A stretch of 9,693 nt of DNA from an uncultured Actinomycetes bacterium (GTDB taxonomy: Bacteria > Actinomycetota > Actinomycetes > Nanopelagicales > Nanopelagicaceae), in the NCBI GenBank assembly GCA_903953805.1, contig CAJBLC010000056.1:1-9693 (forward strand), given 5' to 3'. Positions 1 to 5,017 of this stretch are shown in pieces (the stretch's first letter is position 1; the number at the start of each line of letters is the position of its first letter). The position numbers and the translations under genes are program-made. Under the pieces are notes generated by a model. It was not told the DNA's origin. It worked only from the letters and a program-made list of their open reading frames with translations, and did no database searches.

Positions 1-290
1 CCAGTCTCTCGATGAGTTACTGAATCTGGAGTAAAGGAATATTCACGCGAATGATATTCCTTGAGGTTGCGCACGATGAGACTCGCGAAGTAATGAATCT
101 CTGCATCATGCCCATCTATAGCGCCATAAACGACAGACTCGGCCTGTGAGATCAGAGAACTTCTTTCATAAAGTTGAGGGGCGAGATCAACACCGCCTTC
201 AAGCCATAAAGAAGGTTCAAGAGTGCGAAGGCCCATGGCTAATTTGAATGGCTTCCCGTCGGTCGGCGGGCCGTAGACATAATCACTCAC
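1..290 (-). CDS. DUF3445 / heme-dependent oxidative N-demethylase alpha-like protein, 5' part
   Basis: Partial gene reading out of the window at base 1; about 96 N-terminal codons are visible. It begins with GTG at 290-288 (MSDYVYGPPTDGKPF). Residues 15-35 read FKLAMGLRTLEPSLWLEGG, followed by an L-x4-L-Y-E-R-S stretch. This resembles the DUF3445 / HODM alpha-subunit family, whose members show a 'MGLR-L-P--WLE ... Y/L..R..LL' block. Family knowledge: characterised relatives are heme proteins that oxidatively N-demethylate substrates with partner subunits; the substrate here cannot be told. The frame stays open upstream to about 416, but it has no ATG, GTG or TTG there and would run into yaaA, so GTG 290 is preferred. 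Six bases before it lies GATGAT (302-297), a weak -10-like box. It is divergent from yaaA across 45 bp. Family assignment is by motif memory only, so moderate. Confidence 0.6.
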   Translation of the reverse strand, partial: MSDYVYGPPTDGKPFKLAMGLRTLEPSLWLEGGVDLAPQLYERSSLISQAESVVYGAIDGHDAEIHYFASLIVRNLKEYHSREYSFTPDSVTHRET

Positions 291-323
291 TCGGCAATCA
301 TCTCGAAAAGATTTGCTGAGCGC

Positions 324-329
324 TAGGCT
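324..329 (+). promoter_or_regulatory. -10 box of leaderless yaaA promoter (TAGGCT)
   Basis: TAGGCT fits TANNNT and is followed by six bases (gacgaa) and the GTG start at 336. No purine-rich SD lies between. I see no convincing -35. The spacing is the same as at six other starts in this window. Confidence 0.5.
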
Positions 330-335
330 GACGAA

Positions 336-992
336 GTGTTGATCCTGTTGCCGCCCAGTGAGGGAAAATCCTCTCCAGAACGCGGACGGAAACTCAACCT
401 TAAGACCCTCTTCGGTTCACCGGATCTCACCGATATTCGTACACAACTTATTGAGAGCCACCAAGAGATTGACGAAACCCTCTGCCGACCTGCACATGAA
501 ATCTATAGCGGGGTTCTCTATCAGGCACTTGCTTGGGAATCGCTCTCCACTGCCGCCAAGAAGCGTGGATCGGAGTCGATTCTCATTATCTCGGCGCTTA
601 TGGGAGCAATCAGGATTGATGACATCATTCCAACCTACAAACTCAAGATAACTACCTCGCTATGGAAGAAGCCACTTACACACCTTTTGGAATCATTGGA
701 TTCAGATCTGATTATCGACTGCCGATCATCAACGTATTCCGGCGTGTGGACCCCACCACATGAGAAGACGGTTGCCATAAGGGTCTTTCAAGTCAAAGGC
801 GGCACAAAGACTGTCATCACCCACATGTCAAAGAAGTATCGTGGTGAACTCGTAAGGCATCTACTCCAAAACTCTGCCCCTCGAACGACTCAAGAGCTCC
901 TGGCTTACGTAAAAAAGAAGTTCGAATGTGAATTTACGCCTTCAACCAGCAAGGAACCTTCCTACCTCGACCTACTTATTCCTATGGATTAA
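336..992 (+). CDS. yaaA: YaaA / UPF0246 peroxide stress protein
   Basis: 218-residue protein of the YaaA family. In E. coli, YaaA lowers intracellular free iron and so limits Fenton damage during peroxide stress; cytoplasmic. The family blocks are all visible: PPSEGK at residues 6-11, IYSGVLYQAL near 57-66, SALMGAIRIDD-IIPTYKLKI near 86-105, LWK, the DCRSSTYSGVW block near 128-138, and HMSKKYRGEL near 163-172. Length is at the short end for the family (E. coli about 258), as is usual for actinobacterial versions. The start is GTG 336, because the family begins M-L-I-L-L-P-P-S. A -10-like TAGGCT sits six bases upstream, suggesting a leaderless transcript. It is divergent from the DUF3445 gene and followed 34 bp later by the DinB gene, which has its own promoter-like box. 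Confidence 0.92.
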   Translation: MLILLPPSEGKSSPERGRKLNLKTLFGSPDLTDIRTQLIESHQEIDETLCRPAHEIYSGVLYQALAWESLSTAAKKRGSESILIISALMGAIRIDDIIPTYKLKITTSLWKKPLTHLLESLDSDLIIDCRSSTYSGVWTPPHEKTVAIRVFQVKGGTKTVITHMSKKYRGELVRHLLQNSAPRTTQELLAYVKKKFECEFTPSTSKEPSYLDLLIPMD

Positions 993-1014
993 CGTCAAAA
1001 ATCAAAAAAATTGT

Positions 1015-1020
1015 TACTCT
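1015..1020 (+). promoter_or_regulatory. -10 box of leaderless dinB-like gene (TACTCT)
   Basis: TACTCT (TANNNT) is followed by ttgcct and the ATG at 1027. The 34-bp gap after yaaA also holds an A-rich run (997-1010) that could act as an upstream element. No SD is present. Confidence 0.5.
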
Positions 1021-1026
1021 TTGCCT

Positions 1027-1515
1027 ATGTCTGAAACAACCCATCGAACCCTCCGACATATGGCTTGGGCGAATCAACAGGTTTACTCATCAATGCTTAC
1101 ACTTCCTGATGAATCCCTCGCCTCATTTATTAGCAATCCCGAATGGACCGCGGGAAAGGTTCTTCAACATATCGTTGATGGTGCGACCTGGTATGTCTAC
1201 TGCCTCGGTGTAACTAATTGGACCCCAATCCCAGAGGTTAAGAAGATTTCTGATATCCCTGCATTGGCAACACTGTTAGAGAAATTTGATGGAGAAATTT
1301 TGAGTCAAGCTGGGCTTCCTGATGCCACGCTCACCATCAAAGAAGGAGAGCGAACTTTTACGGCGCTCCGTTCAACAGTTCTTGCAGAGGCGAGTTATCA
1401 CGCTACCGAGCATCGAGCCCAACTTCTTGATGCACTCGAGTCGAAGGGCTACTCGCCCATACGACTCGACGATGTCGACCTATGGTCCTTCGAAAGATTT
1501 GAATCCGGACGCTAG
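1027..1515 (+). CDS. DinB-family metal-binding four-helix protein
   Basis: 162-residue protein with the DinB/YfiT fold signature. His48 lies in LQHIVDGATWY, and the pair His125/His129 lies in YHATEHRAQLL, giving the classic three-His metal site of this superfamily. The N-terminus, with H11-M-A-W-A-N, is also typical of the first helix. Family knowledge: members include thiol-dependent S-transferases (bacillithiol or mycothiol linked), maleylpyruvate isomerase and uncharacterised damage-inducible proteins. The exact reaction cannot be read here; a mycothiol-dependent detoxification role would suit an actinobacterium. The ATG at 1027 is preferred over an in-frame ATG at 928, because the latter lies inside yaaA and adds 33 residues unlike the family. 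Its stop (1513-1515) overlaps the stop of the convergent Cys-rich gene. Likely transcribed from its own leaderless promoter. Confidence 0.8.
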   Translation: MSETTHRTLRHMAWANQQVYSSMLTLPDESLASFISNPEWTAGKVLQHIVDGATWYVYCLGVTNWTPIPEVKKISDIPALATLLEKFDGEILSQAGLPDATLTIKEGERTFTALRSTVLAEASYHATEHRAQLLDALESKGYSPIRLDDVDLWSFERFESGR

Positions 1516-1640
1516 CTCTTTACCGAGTCGCAGGTGCAGCGCTGATCTTCAGAAAATGGCGCAAGAGCTTCTTCAATATGTTCACCGCAGCCAACCCAGG
1601 TGGCCTTTAAGCATTTTTCGCACTGAATAGGGCTGCACAT
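1512..1640 (-). CDS. Small Cys-rich (zinc-ribbon-like) actinobacterial protein, 42 aa
   Basis: Short gene whose product reads MCSPIQCEKC then K-A-T-W-V-G-C-G-E-H-I-E-E-A-L and ends RCTCDSVKS. Cysteines fall at 2, 7, 10, 18, 35 and 37, with His21. C7-x2-C10 and C18-x2-H21 look like a compact metal knuckle. I recognise the 'C-x2-C-x3-TW-x-GCG-x-H' pattern from small uncharacterised actinobacterial proteins; no function is known to me. The start at 1640 is decided by a strong Shine-Dalgarno, AAGGAG at 1653-1648, seven bases from the ATG. A longer in-frame start at 1709 adds 23 basic residues without family character. The stop shares bases with the dinB-like stop in the tetramer CTAG at 1512-1515. 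A TAGGAT box at about 1670-1675 on the minus strand could be its -10. Confidence 0.75.
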   Translation of the reverse strand: MCSPIQCEKCLKATWVGCGEHIEEALAPFSEDQRCTCDSVKS

Positions 1641-1647
1641 AGAACGA

Positions 1648-1653
1648 CTCCTT
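1648..1653 (-). promoter_or_regulatory. Shine-Dalgarno of the 42-aa Cys-rich gene (AAGGAG)
   Basis: AAGGAG lies seven bases upstream of the ATG at 1640-1638 on the minus strand. It is one of the few strong SD sites in the window and fixes the start of this short gene. Confidence 0.75.
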
Positions 1654-1723
1654 GATCTCGCTGGCTCTGGCCTCATCCTAGATGCAAAAGGCTTGCAACC
1701 ACTGATCAAAAGGGCGTAGATGC

Positions 1724-1745
1724 TTTAGTTGAAATTTCAACTAAA
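1724..1745. promoter_or_regulatory. Perfect 22-bp palindrome, putative operator of yceI
   Basis: The left arm TTTAGTTGAAA (1724-1734) is followed directly by its exact reverse complement TTTCAACTAAA (1735-1745), with no spacer. It contains the TTGAAA -35 box (1729-1734) of the presumed yceI promoter, so a dimeric repressor bound here would block RNA polymerase. Size, symmetry and A/T-rich character suit winged-helix dimers such as MarR-family regulators (inference). No regulator gene lies in the window. The site may also influence the divergent Cys-rich gene. The surrounding 1641-1823 intergenic stretch holds no other gene. Confidence 0.7.
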
Positions 1746-1757
1746 TACCCCTATTGT
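1729..1757 (+). promoter_or_regulatory. Putative sigma70-type promoter of yceI
   Basis: TTGAAA (1729-1734), a 17-bp spacer, then TATTGT (1752-1757) gives 5/6 and 4/6 matches to the consensus hexamers at ideal spacing. The expected start of transcription near 1764 leaves a leader of about 60 nt with an SD, so this gene differs from the leaderless set. Confidence 0.5.
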
Positions 1758-1811
1758 TCACTTACAAGAAATACGGTTCCCCCGTAAGAAAAGTTCAATT
1801 CGCATCTATGT

Positions 1812-1817
1812 AAAGGA
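1812..1817 (+). promoter_or_regulatory. Shine-Dalgarno of yceI (AAAGGA)
   Basis: AAAGGA lies six bases before the ATG at 1824 and confirms that start. Confidence 0.65.
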
Positions 1818-1823
1818 ATACAC

Positions 1824-2366
1824 ATGTCAGTACTTTCAACTTTGCCATCAGGATCATTCGCAATCGATCCATCACACAGCCGCATTGGCTTCAGCGCACG
1901 TCACGCAATGGTGACAAAGGTTCGTGGAGCTTTCAACGAGTTCTCTGGCACTGGTTCACTTACAAATGGTGCAGGTTCAGTTACCGTTGAGATCAACGTA
2001 GCCTCAATCGATACACGTAGCGCTGACCGCGATGGTCACCTACAGTCCCCTGACTTCTTCGATGTCGCAAACTTCCCAAAGATCACTTTCGTCTCTACAT
2101 CTGTCAAGGATTCTGGTTCTGACAAGGTTGTAGTCGATGGCAACATCACTATCAAGGATGTTACAAAGCCAATTTCAATCACCTTTGAATACACAGGTGC
2201 AGCTACCGATCCATTCGGTAACGCTCGCGTCGGTTTTGAAGGCGAAGCAGAGATCAATCGTAAGGATTTCGGTCTTACATGGAACGCTGCTCTTGAGACT
2301 GGCGGATTGCTCGTCTCTGAGAACATCAAGCTCGAGTTTGAAATCTCAGCTATCGCCGCTAAGTAA
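1824..2366 (+). CDS. yceI: YceI-family lipocalin-like protein, cytoplasmic
   Basis: 180-residue YceI-domain protein. The start of the domain reads FAIDPSHSRIGFSARHAMVTKVRG in two blocks (residues 12-35), followed by FNEFSGTGS, the SIDTRSADRDGHLQSPDFFD block (about 61-80), FPKITF, and the DVTKPI-ITFEY and DPFGNARVGFEGEAEINRKDFGL blocks. Family knowledge: YceI folds as a lipocalin-like beta barrel that binds isoprenoid or amphiphilic ligands such as polyprenyl chains. The E. coli protein is periplasmic, but this one has no signal peptide, like many actinobacterial versions, and probably acts in the cytosol. It is preceded by a clear SD and a promoter overlapped by a 22-bp palindrome, so it is probably repressed by a dimeric regulator. 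It ends at a strong intrinsic terminator and appears monocistronic. Ligand unknown. Confidence 0.92.
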   Translation: MSVLSTLPSGSFAIDPSHSRIGFSARHAMVTKVRGAFNEFSGTGSLTNGAGSVTVEINVASIDTRSADRDGHLQSPDFFDVANFPKITFVSTSVKDSGSDKVVVDGNITIKDVTKPISITFEYTGAATDPFGNARVGFEGEAEINRKDFGLTWNAALETGGLLVSENIKLEFEISAIAAK

Positions 2367-2380
2367 TAAAACTTCTAAAG

Positions 2381-2413
2381 GTGCCCTCGAGAAATCGGGG
2401 GCACATTTTTTTT
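2381..2413 (+). terminator. Intrinsic terminator after yceI
   Basis: A ten-base arm GTGCCCTCGA (2381-2390), a GAAA tetraloop (2391-2394), and the matching arm TCGGGGGCAC (2395-2404) with one G-U pair are followed by a run of eight T (2406-2413). The last T bases also form the stop codon (TAA, 2414-2412) of the convergent gene. The opposite strand has only a weak T-rich tail, so it is mainly a plus-strand terminator. Confidence 0.9.
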
Positions 2414-2990
2414 AATCTGTGAGACCTTTTCCTTCAAATATCTTTGGCGCAGCCTTTTCAATCCGACTTACTCTCGTGACTTCTTGTTTAGCCCCCATAA
2501 AGTGGAGTACATAGCCTCGCTGGCGTCCTGGGGTGAGTTTTTTAAATGCAGGTGTAAGACCACTGATCTTCTTCATAGCTTTGAGAACTTCGTCTGGTAT
2601 TTCAAAGTCAGCCGCTTTCTTGACCGGTACCTTTGCTCCAGATTCTTCAACCGCAATTGCTTCCGCGATATATCTCTTGACCACGGGTTTTAACTTCTTG
2701 AGTTCGGCCATATTTTTAAATCTGATCTGTCGCCCTGATTGAACATTAGCCGTCTGTTGAATGAGCAATTTATCTGGATCTTTCATGATCGCAGCCTTTA
2801 AGAAGAGAATCGCGAAGTATTCCTTAAACCCATGGAGCAGAAAGACATTCTTCCCATTGAGGGTATAGCAAGGCTGGCCCCACTTGAGCTCCTCAGAAAG
2901 GCCGCTAGCAAGAGCGATCTTTCGAAGTTCAGCCATCTCATCTGGCCATCTCGTCTCTTTGCTGAGGGCAACATCCACGCGCTTGTTCAT
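2412..2990 (-). CDS. DUF1801 + YdeI/OmdA-type domain protein
   Basis: 192 residues with two domains. The N-terminal part (about 10-115) has the DUF1801 pattern: ELRKIALASGLSEELKWGQPCY, then NVFLLHGFKEYFAILFLKAA, DPDKLL and RQIRFKNMAEL. The C-terminal part (about 128-187) is the YdeI/OmdA domain: F-EIPDEVLKAM, FKKLTPGRQRGYVLHF, then SRIEKAAPKIFEGKGL. Family knowledge: this pairing is common and often annotated 'bacteriocin-protection, YdeI or OmpD-associated'. DUF1801 proteins are frataxin-fold, and the molecular role is not established; E. coli/Salmonella ydeI is linked to peptide-stress resistance. The ATG 2990 start has the hexamer TAGATT six bases upstream (3002-2997), so a leaderless message is likely. 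It is divergent from the S51 gene across only 33 bp, and its stop sits inside the yceI terminator T-run. Confidence 0.85.
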   Translation of the reverse strand: MNKRVDVALSKETRWPDEMAELRKIALASGLSEELKWGQPCYTLNGKNVFLLHGFKEYFAILFLKAAIMKDPDKLLIQQTANVQSGRQIRFKNMAELKKLKPVVKRYIAEAIAVEESGAKVPVKKAADFEIPDEVLKAMKKISGLTPAFKKLTPGRQRGYVLHFMGAKQEVTRVSRIEKAAPKIFEGKGLTD

Positions 2991-2996
2991 GCGCTC

Positions 2997-3002
2997 AATC
3001 TA
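2997..3002 (-). promoter_or_regulatory. -10 box of leaderless DUF1801/YdeI gene (TAGATT)
   Basis: On the minus strand TAGATT (TANNNT) is followed by gagcgc and the ATG at 2990. TTGGTC, 16 bp further upstream, is a possible -35; it overlaps the first codons of the divergent S51 gene. Confidence 0.5.
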
Positions 3003-3011
3003 TCTCAGGGG

Positions 3012-3017
3012 TACGGT
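3012..3017 (+). promoter_or_regulatory. -10 box of leaderless S51 gene (TACGGT)
   Basis: TACGGT (TANNNT) is followed by tgacca and the ATG at 3024. It lies nine bases from the oppositely oriented -10 of the DUF1801 gene, so the two promoters overlap and may compete. Confidence 0.5.
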
Positions 3018-3023
3018 TGACCA

Positions 3024-3740
3024 ATGAGAGCACATGGCCGAATCGCACTTGTCGGCTCTGGCGAGTACCTACCTGTGATGCAAGAGTTCGAAGCGACTCT
3101 GCTTGAAGCTGGTAAGACCAAAAAGTATGTACAGCTACCAACTGCAGCCGGTCGGGAGAGCACTTCGAGACTCGAGTACTGGCGTGAGATCGGCGCTGAC
3201 CAAGCGGCCCGTATTGGTGCAGAGCAGATATTTCTTCCGATTTTTAATCGTGAAGATGCCATGCGCGATGATTTAGCGGCTCAGGTTGATGGTGCTGGAC
3301 TGATCTATCTCAGCGGCGGCGACCCGCATTATTTGGCCAGCACTTTGATGGGAACTCCAGTCTGGGAAGCGATTGAACGAAATTGGCGGGCTGGTTCATC
3401 ACTTGCTGGATGTAGCGCGGGAGCAATGGCGCTCGGCCCTGATATTCCAAACTTTAGAAAGATGAAAGAGCCCGGAAGCGCTGGTCTCAACATCCTCCCG
3501 CATATCCGCACCATTCCTCATTACAACAAGTTTTTTGGGTGGATTCCTGATGCAGCAGCGCAATTATTTCTGAAAGCGCCAGCACATATCACTGTGACAG
3601 GTATCGATGAAGATACTGCGATCTGGTCAGATGATTTATCGAAGTGGCATGTAACTGGCAAGGGAGCGGTCCACCTTCTTACTGGCGAAAATGTGGGAAA
3701 GTTTTCTCACCTCAGTACTTTTTCATTTGGAAAGAGTTAG
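3024..3740 (+). CDS. Peptidase S51 family protein (PepE/cyanophycinase-like)
   Basis: 238-residue class I glutamine-amidotransferase-like serine peptidase. Visible features: N-terminal GRIALVGSGEYLP (5-17), the YLSGGDPHYL block (95-104), and the nucleophile elbow AGCSAGAM with Ser131. HIRTIPHYNKF holds His160 and His166, and GIDEDTA holds Glu195. A Ser-His-Glu triad S131/H166 (or H160)/E195 matches the order and approximate spacing of PepE (S120-H157-E192). Family knowledge: S51 enzymes include alpha-aspartyl dipeptidases and cyanophycinases; many actinobacterial members have no known substrate. Length is typical. There is no signal peptide, so it is cytoplasmic. The GNAT gene starts seven bases after its stop and is probably co-transcribed. 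The 33-bp upstream gap supports a leaderless start. Confidence 0.85.
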   Translation: MRAHGRIALVGSGEYLPVMQEFEATLLEAGKTKKYVQLPTAAGRESTSRLEYWREIGADQAARIGAEQIFLPIFNREDAMRDDLAAQVDGAGLIYLSGGDPHYLASTLMGTPVWEAIERNWRAGSSLAGCSAGAMALGPDIPNFRKMKEPGSAGLNILPHIRTIPHYNKFFGWIPDAAAQLFLKAPAHITVTGIDEDTAIWSDDLSKWHVTGKGAVHLLTGENVGKFSHLSTFSFGKS

Positions 3741-3747
3741 GCACCCA

Positions 3748-4302
3748 ATGAAGAATCTTATTGAAACAGAGCGGCTAGAGCTGACGCTCATAGAAGTTCC
3801 CGATCTCATCACTCTCTTTGAGGACCCTGAAAATTTATCGATCTACGAGGGAAGAAATTTCTCTAACCCGCACCGAGTTCTCATCGATGATCAGGGGCCA
3901 TTGCCGTGGCGGGTTCCGCAGGTCAAATCTGATCCGTCGCTCAATATCTGGTTCGTGCGCTGGATTATCGAGAAAGCTAGTCGAGAAATTATTGGAAGTA
4001 TCAGTTTTCACGGAAAGCCCAATGAAATTGGAATGATCGAAATCGGTCTAGGGATTCATCCCCAATTTCACAGTAAAGGAATAGGTGCCGAGGCTCTCGA
4101 GGGGATGTGGAGCTGGGTCATCGATCAGCCGGGTGTCAAGACCCTTCGTTACACAGTGGCCGAGTCAAACAAACCATCTATAGCCTTAATCAACAAATTT
4201 GGATTTGAAAATGTAGGAATTCAGATCGATGAGGAAGATGGTCCAGAAACTATCTTTGAAATGAGCGCAGATCGATTCCGCGAGAAATTCCTTAAATCGT
4301 AA
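3748..4302 (+). CDS. GNAT N-acetyltransferase, RimJ/RimL type
   Basis: 184-residue acetyl-CoA-dependent N-acyltransferase. The start LIETERLELTLIEVPDL is typical of the RimJ/RimL branch. Acetyl-CoA motif A is the segment about 95-118 (IEIGLGIHP, then HSKGIGAEAL, giving the Q/R-x-x-G-x-G/A loop). Motif B is NKPSIALINKFGFENVG at about 141-157. The substrate could be a protein N-terminus, an aminoglycoside or another amine; it cannot be assigned from sequence. The ATG at 3748 is chosen because the family begins just there; an in-frame ATG at 3691 lies inside the S51 gene. It starts seven bases after the S51 stop with only a weak GA-rich SD, indicating a two-gene operon. Only four bases separate its stop from the convergent GNAT gene. 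Confidence 0.85.
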   Translation: MKNLIETERLELTLIEVPDLITLFEDPENLSIYEGRNFSNPHRVLIDDQGPLPWRVPQVKSDPSLNIWFVRWIIEKASREIIGSISFHGKPNEIGMIEIGLGIHPQFHSKGIGAEALEGMWSWVIDQPGVKTLRYTVAESNKPSIALINKFGFENVGIQIDEEDGPETIFEMSADRFREKFLKS

Positions 4303-4306
4303 CTCT

Positions 4307-4762
4307 TCACGAATTCTCTAGAGGGATCTGAATTCGATATTGAACCTTGCCAGACTCTAGGGTGTAGCTGTCATAAAGTTTTCTTGCGGTCTCATTGGTC
4401 GCATCAGTGTTCCAATACAGTCGACTCGACCCAACGCTGATTGCAATATCTTTTACGGCATCTATAAGGGCGCGTCCTAATCCCAATCCCCGTGAATCAG
4501 GCGCCACGAACAGATCTTCTAAATAGCAATAGTTTTTCGGGGCCCATGTTGATGTCTGGAATGAGTAATGAGTGATTCCTCGCACTTCACCATCAACCTC
4601 AGCAACAAGACCATGAGACTCATATGAAGGATCCAACAGTCGACTCCACGTTAACTCATATTGAGATTTGGGGATCTCGGCCTTGTAAAACTCGATATAT
4701 CCATGCCATAAAGGGAGCCAAGAAGCATTATCCTCTGGTGCGACGGGGCGAATTTGGATCAC
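4307..4762 (-). CDS. GNAT N-acetyltransferase
   Basis: 151-residue GNAT protein. It begins IQIRPVAPEDNASWLPLW. The core contains YLEDLFVAPDSRGLGLGRALI (residues 80-100), split as strand beta4 and the pyrophosphate-binding loop R-G-L-G-L-G. Motif B is LYWNTDATNETARKLYD (about 115-131). The 'YLEDLFV' and 'W-T---N-AR-LYD' pattern is like diamine/amino-acid acetyltransferases of the GNAT family, but the substrate is unknown. The start is GTG 4762; an in-frame stop lies four codons upstream, so nothing longer is possible. TAGTAT six bases upstream suggests a leaderless message. Oddly, the bases running into the start (AAAGAGGTGATC) closely resemble an anti-16S sequence, so initiation at ATT 4753 cannot be excluded. 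It is unrelated in sequence to the neighbouring GNAT, so it is not a tandem duplicate. Confidence 0.83.
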   Translation of the reverse strand: MIQIRPVAPEDNASWLPLWHGYIEFYKAEIPKSQYELTWSRLLDPSYESHGLVAEVDGEVRGITHYSFQTSTWAPKNYCYLEDLFVAPDSRGLGLGRALIDAVKDIAISVGSSRLYWNTDATNETARKLYDSYTLESGKVQYRIQIPLENS

Positions 4763-4768
4763 CTCTTT

Positions 4769-4774
4769 ATACTA
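4769..4774 (-). promoter_or_regulatory. -10 box of leaderless GNAT gene (TAGTAT)
   Basis: TAGTAT on the minus strand is followed by aaagag and the GTG at 4762. TCGACC, 16 bp upstream, is a weak -35 candidate. Confidence 0.5.
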
Positions 4775-4823
4775 TCTCCACAATGTGGCTGGTCGATGAA
4801 TTAGGATTGCTGAGTCAGTTCTA

Positions 4824-5012
4824 ATGGGTCGATTGGGTGGTGTCGTGAATAGGACGTTAGCTAATACCCTTTACATAGGCTTAATGATTAGCACCATCGT
4901 CCTGATTGATTTTTCATTCTTTAAAAACCACACCTGGCCTCGCCTTGCTGTCAATGTAGGAATTGTGATGATTTATGGGGCGTTCTACTACCGATTCATG
5001 AAACGCGGGTAA
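4824..5012 (+). CDS. Small two-helix membrane protein
   Basis: 62 residues if started at ATG 4824, or 55 if started at GTG 4845. The GTG start has a GGGTGG SD-like stretch at 4834-4841 in front of it and leaves V/M-NRTLANTLYIGLM as N-terminus. Two hydrophobic segments are visible: LANTLYIGLMISTIVLIDF (about 12-30) and AVNVGIVMIYGAFYYRF (about 42-58), separated by FFKNHTWPRL and followed by a basic tail (MKRG). The topology would place both ends on the same side. I do not recognise a named family. It is the first gene of a tightly packed operon: the YczE-like gene begins six bases after its stop. A TAGGAT at 4802-4807 is a possible -10. A role as an accessory subunit of the downstream membrane protein is inference. 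Confidence 0.65.
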   Translation: MGRLGGVVNRTLANTLYIGLMISTIVLIDFSFFKNHTWPRLAVNVGIVMIYGAFYYRFMKRG

Positions 5013-5017
5013 ATATA

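Noticed and set aside
291..416. Upstream continuation of the DUF3445 open frame into yaaA.
   Set aside because: No ATG, GTG or TTG occurs in that stretch and it is antisense to the well-supported yaaA.
928..1026. Longer 33-residue N-terminal extension of the DinB-like protein from ATG 928.
   Set aside because: It lies inside yaaA in another frame, has no family similarity, and ATG 1027 has a well-placed -10 box.
1641..1709. Extended start of the Cys-rich gene at ATG 1709.
   Set aside because: The added 23 residues are basic and low in family character, while ATG 1640 has a strong AAGGAG.
1772..1786. Small hairpin TACGG-TTCCC-CCGTA in the yceI leader, considered as a riboswitch or attenuator.
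   Set aside because: A 5-bp stem in a leader of about 60 nt, without conserved riboswitch sequence or T-run, is too weak.
1729..1914. A 61-codon plus-strand frame across the yceI promoter.
   Set aside because: It starts inside the palindrome, has no SD, overlaps yceI in another frame, and shows no recognisable sequence.
4310..4336. Inverted repeat CGAATTC ... GAATTCG between the convergent GNAT genes, considered as a terminator.
   Set aside because: The stem is 7 bp and A/T-rich, the loop is 13 bases, no T-run follows, and it lies within the coding end of the minus-strand GNAT gene.
3748..4762. The two adjacent GNAT genes as a tandem or inverted duplication.
   Set aside because: They belong to different GNAT branches (RimJ/RimL-like versus YLEDLFV type) and share only the acetyl-CoA loop.
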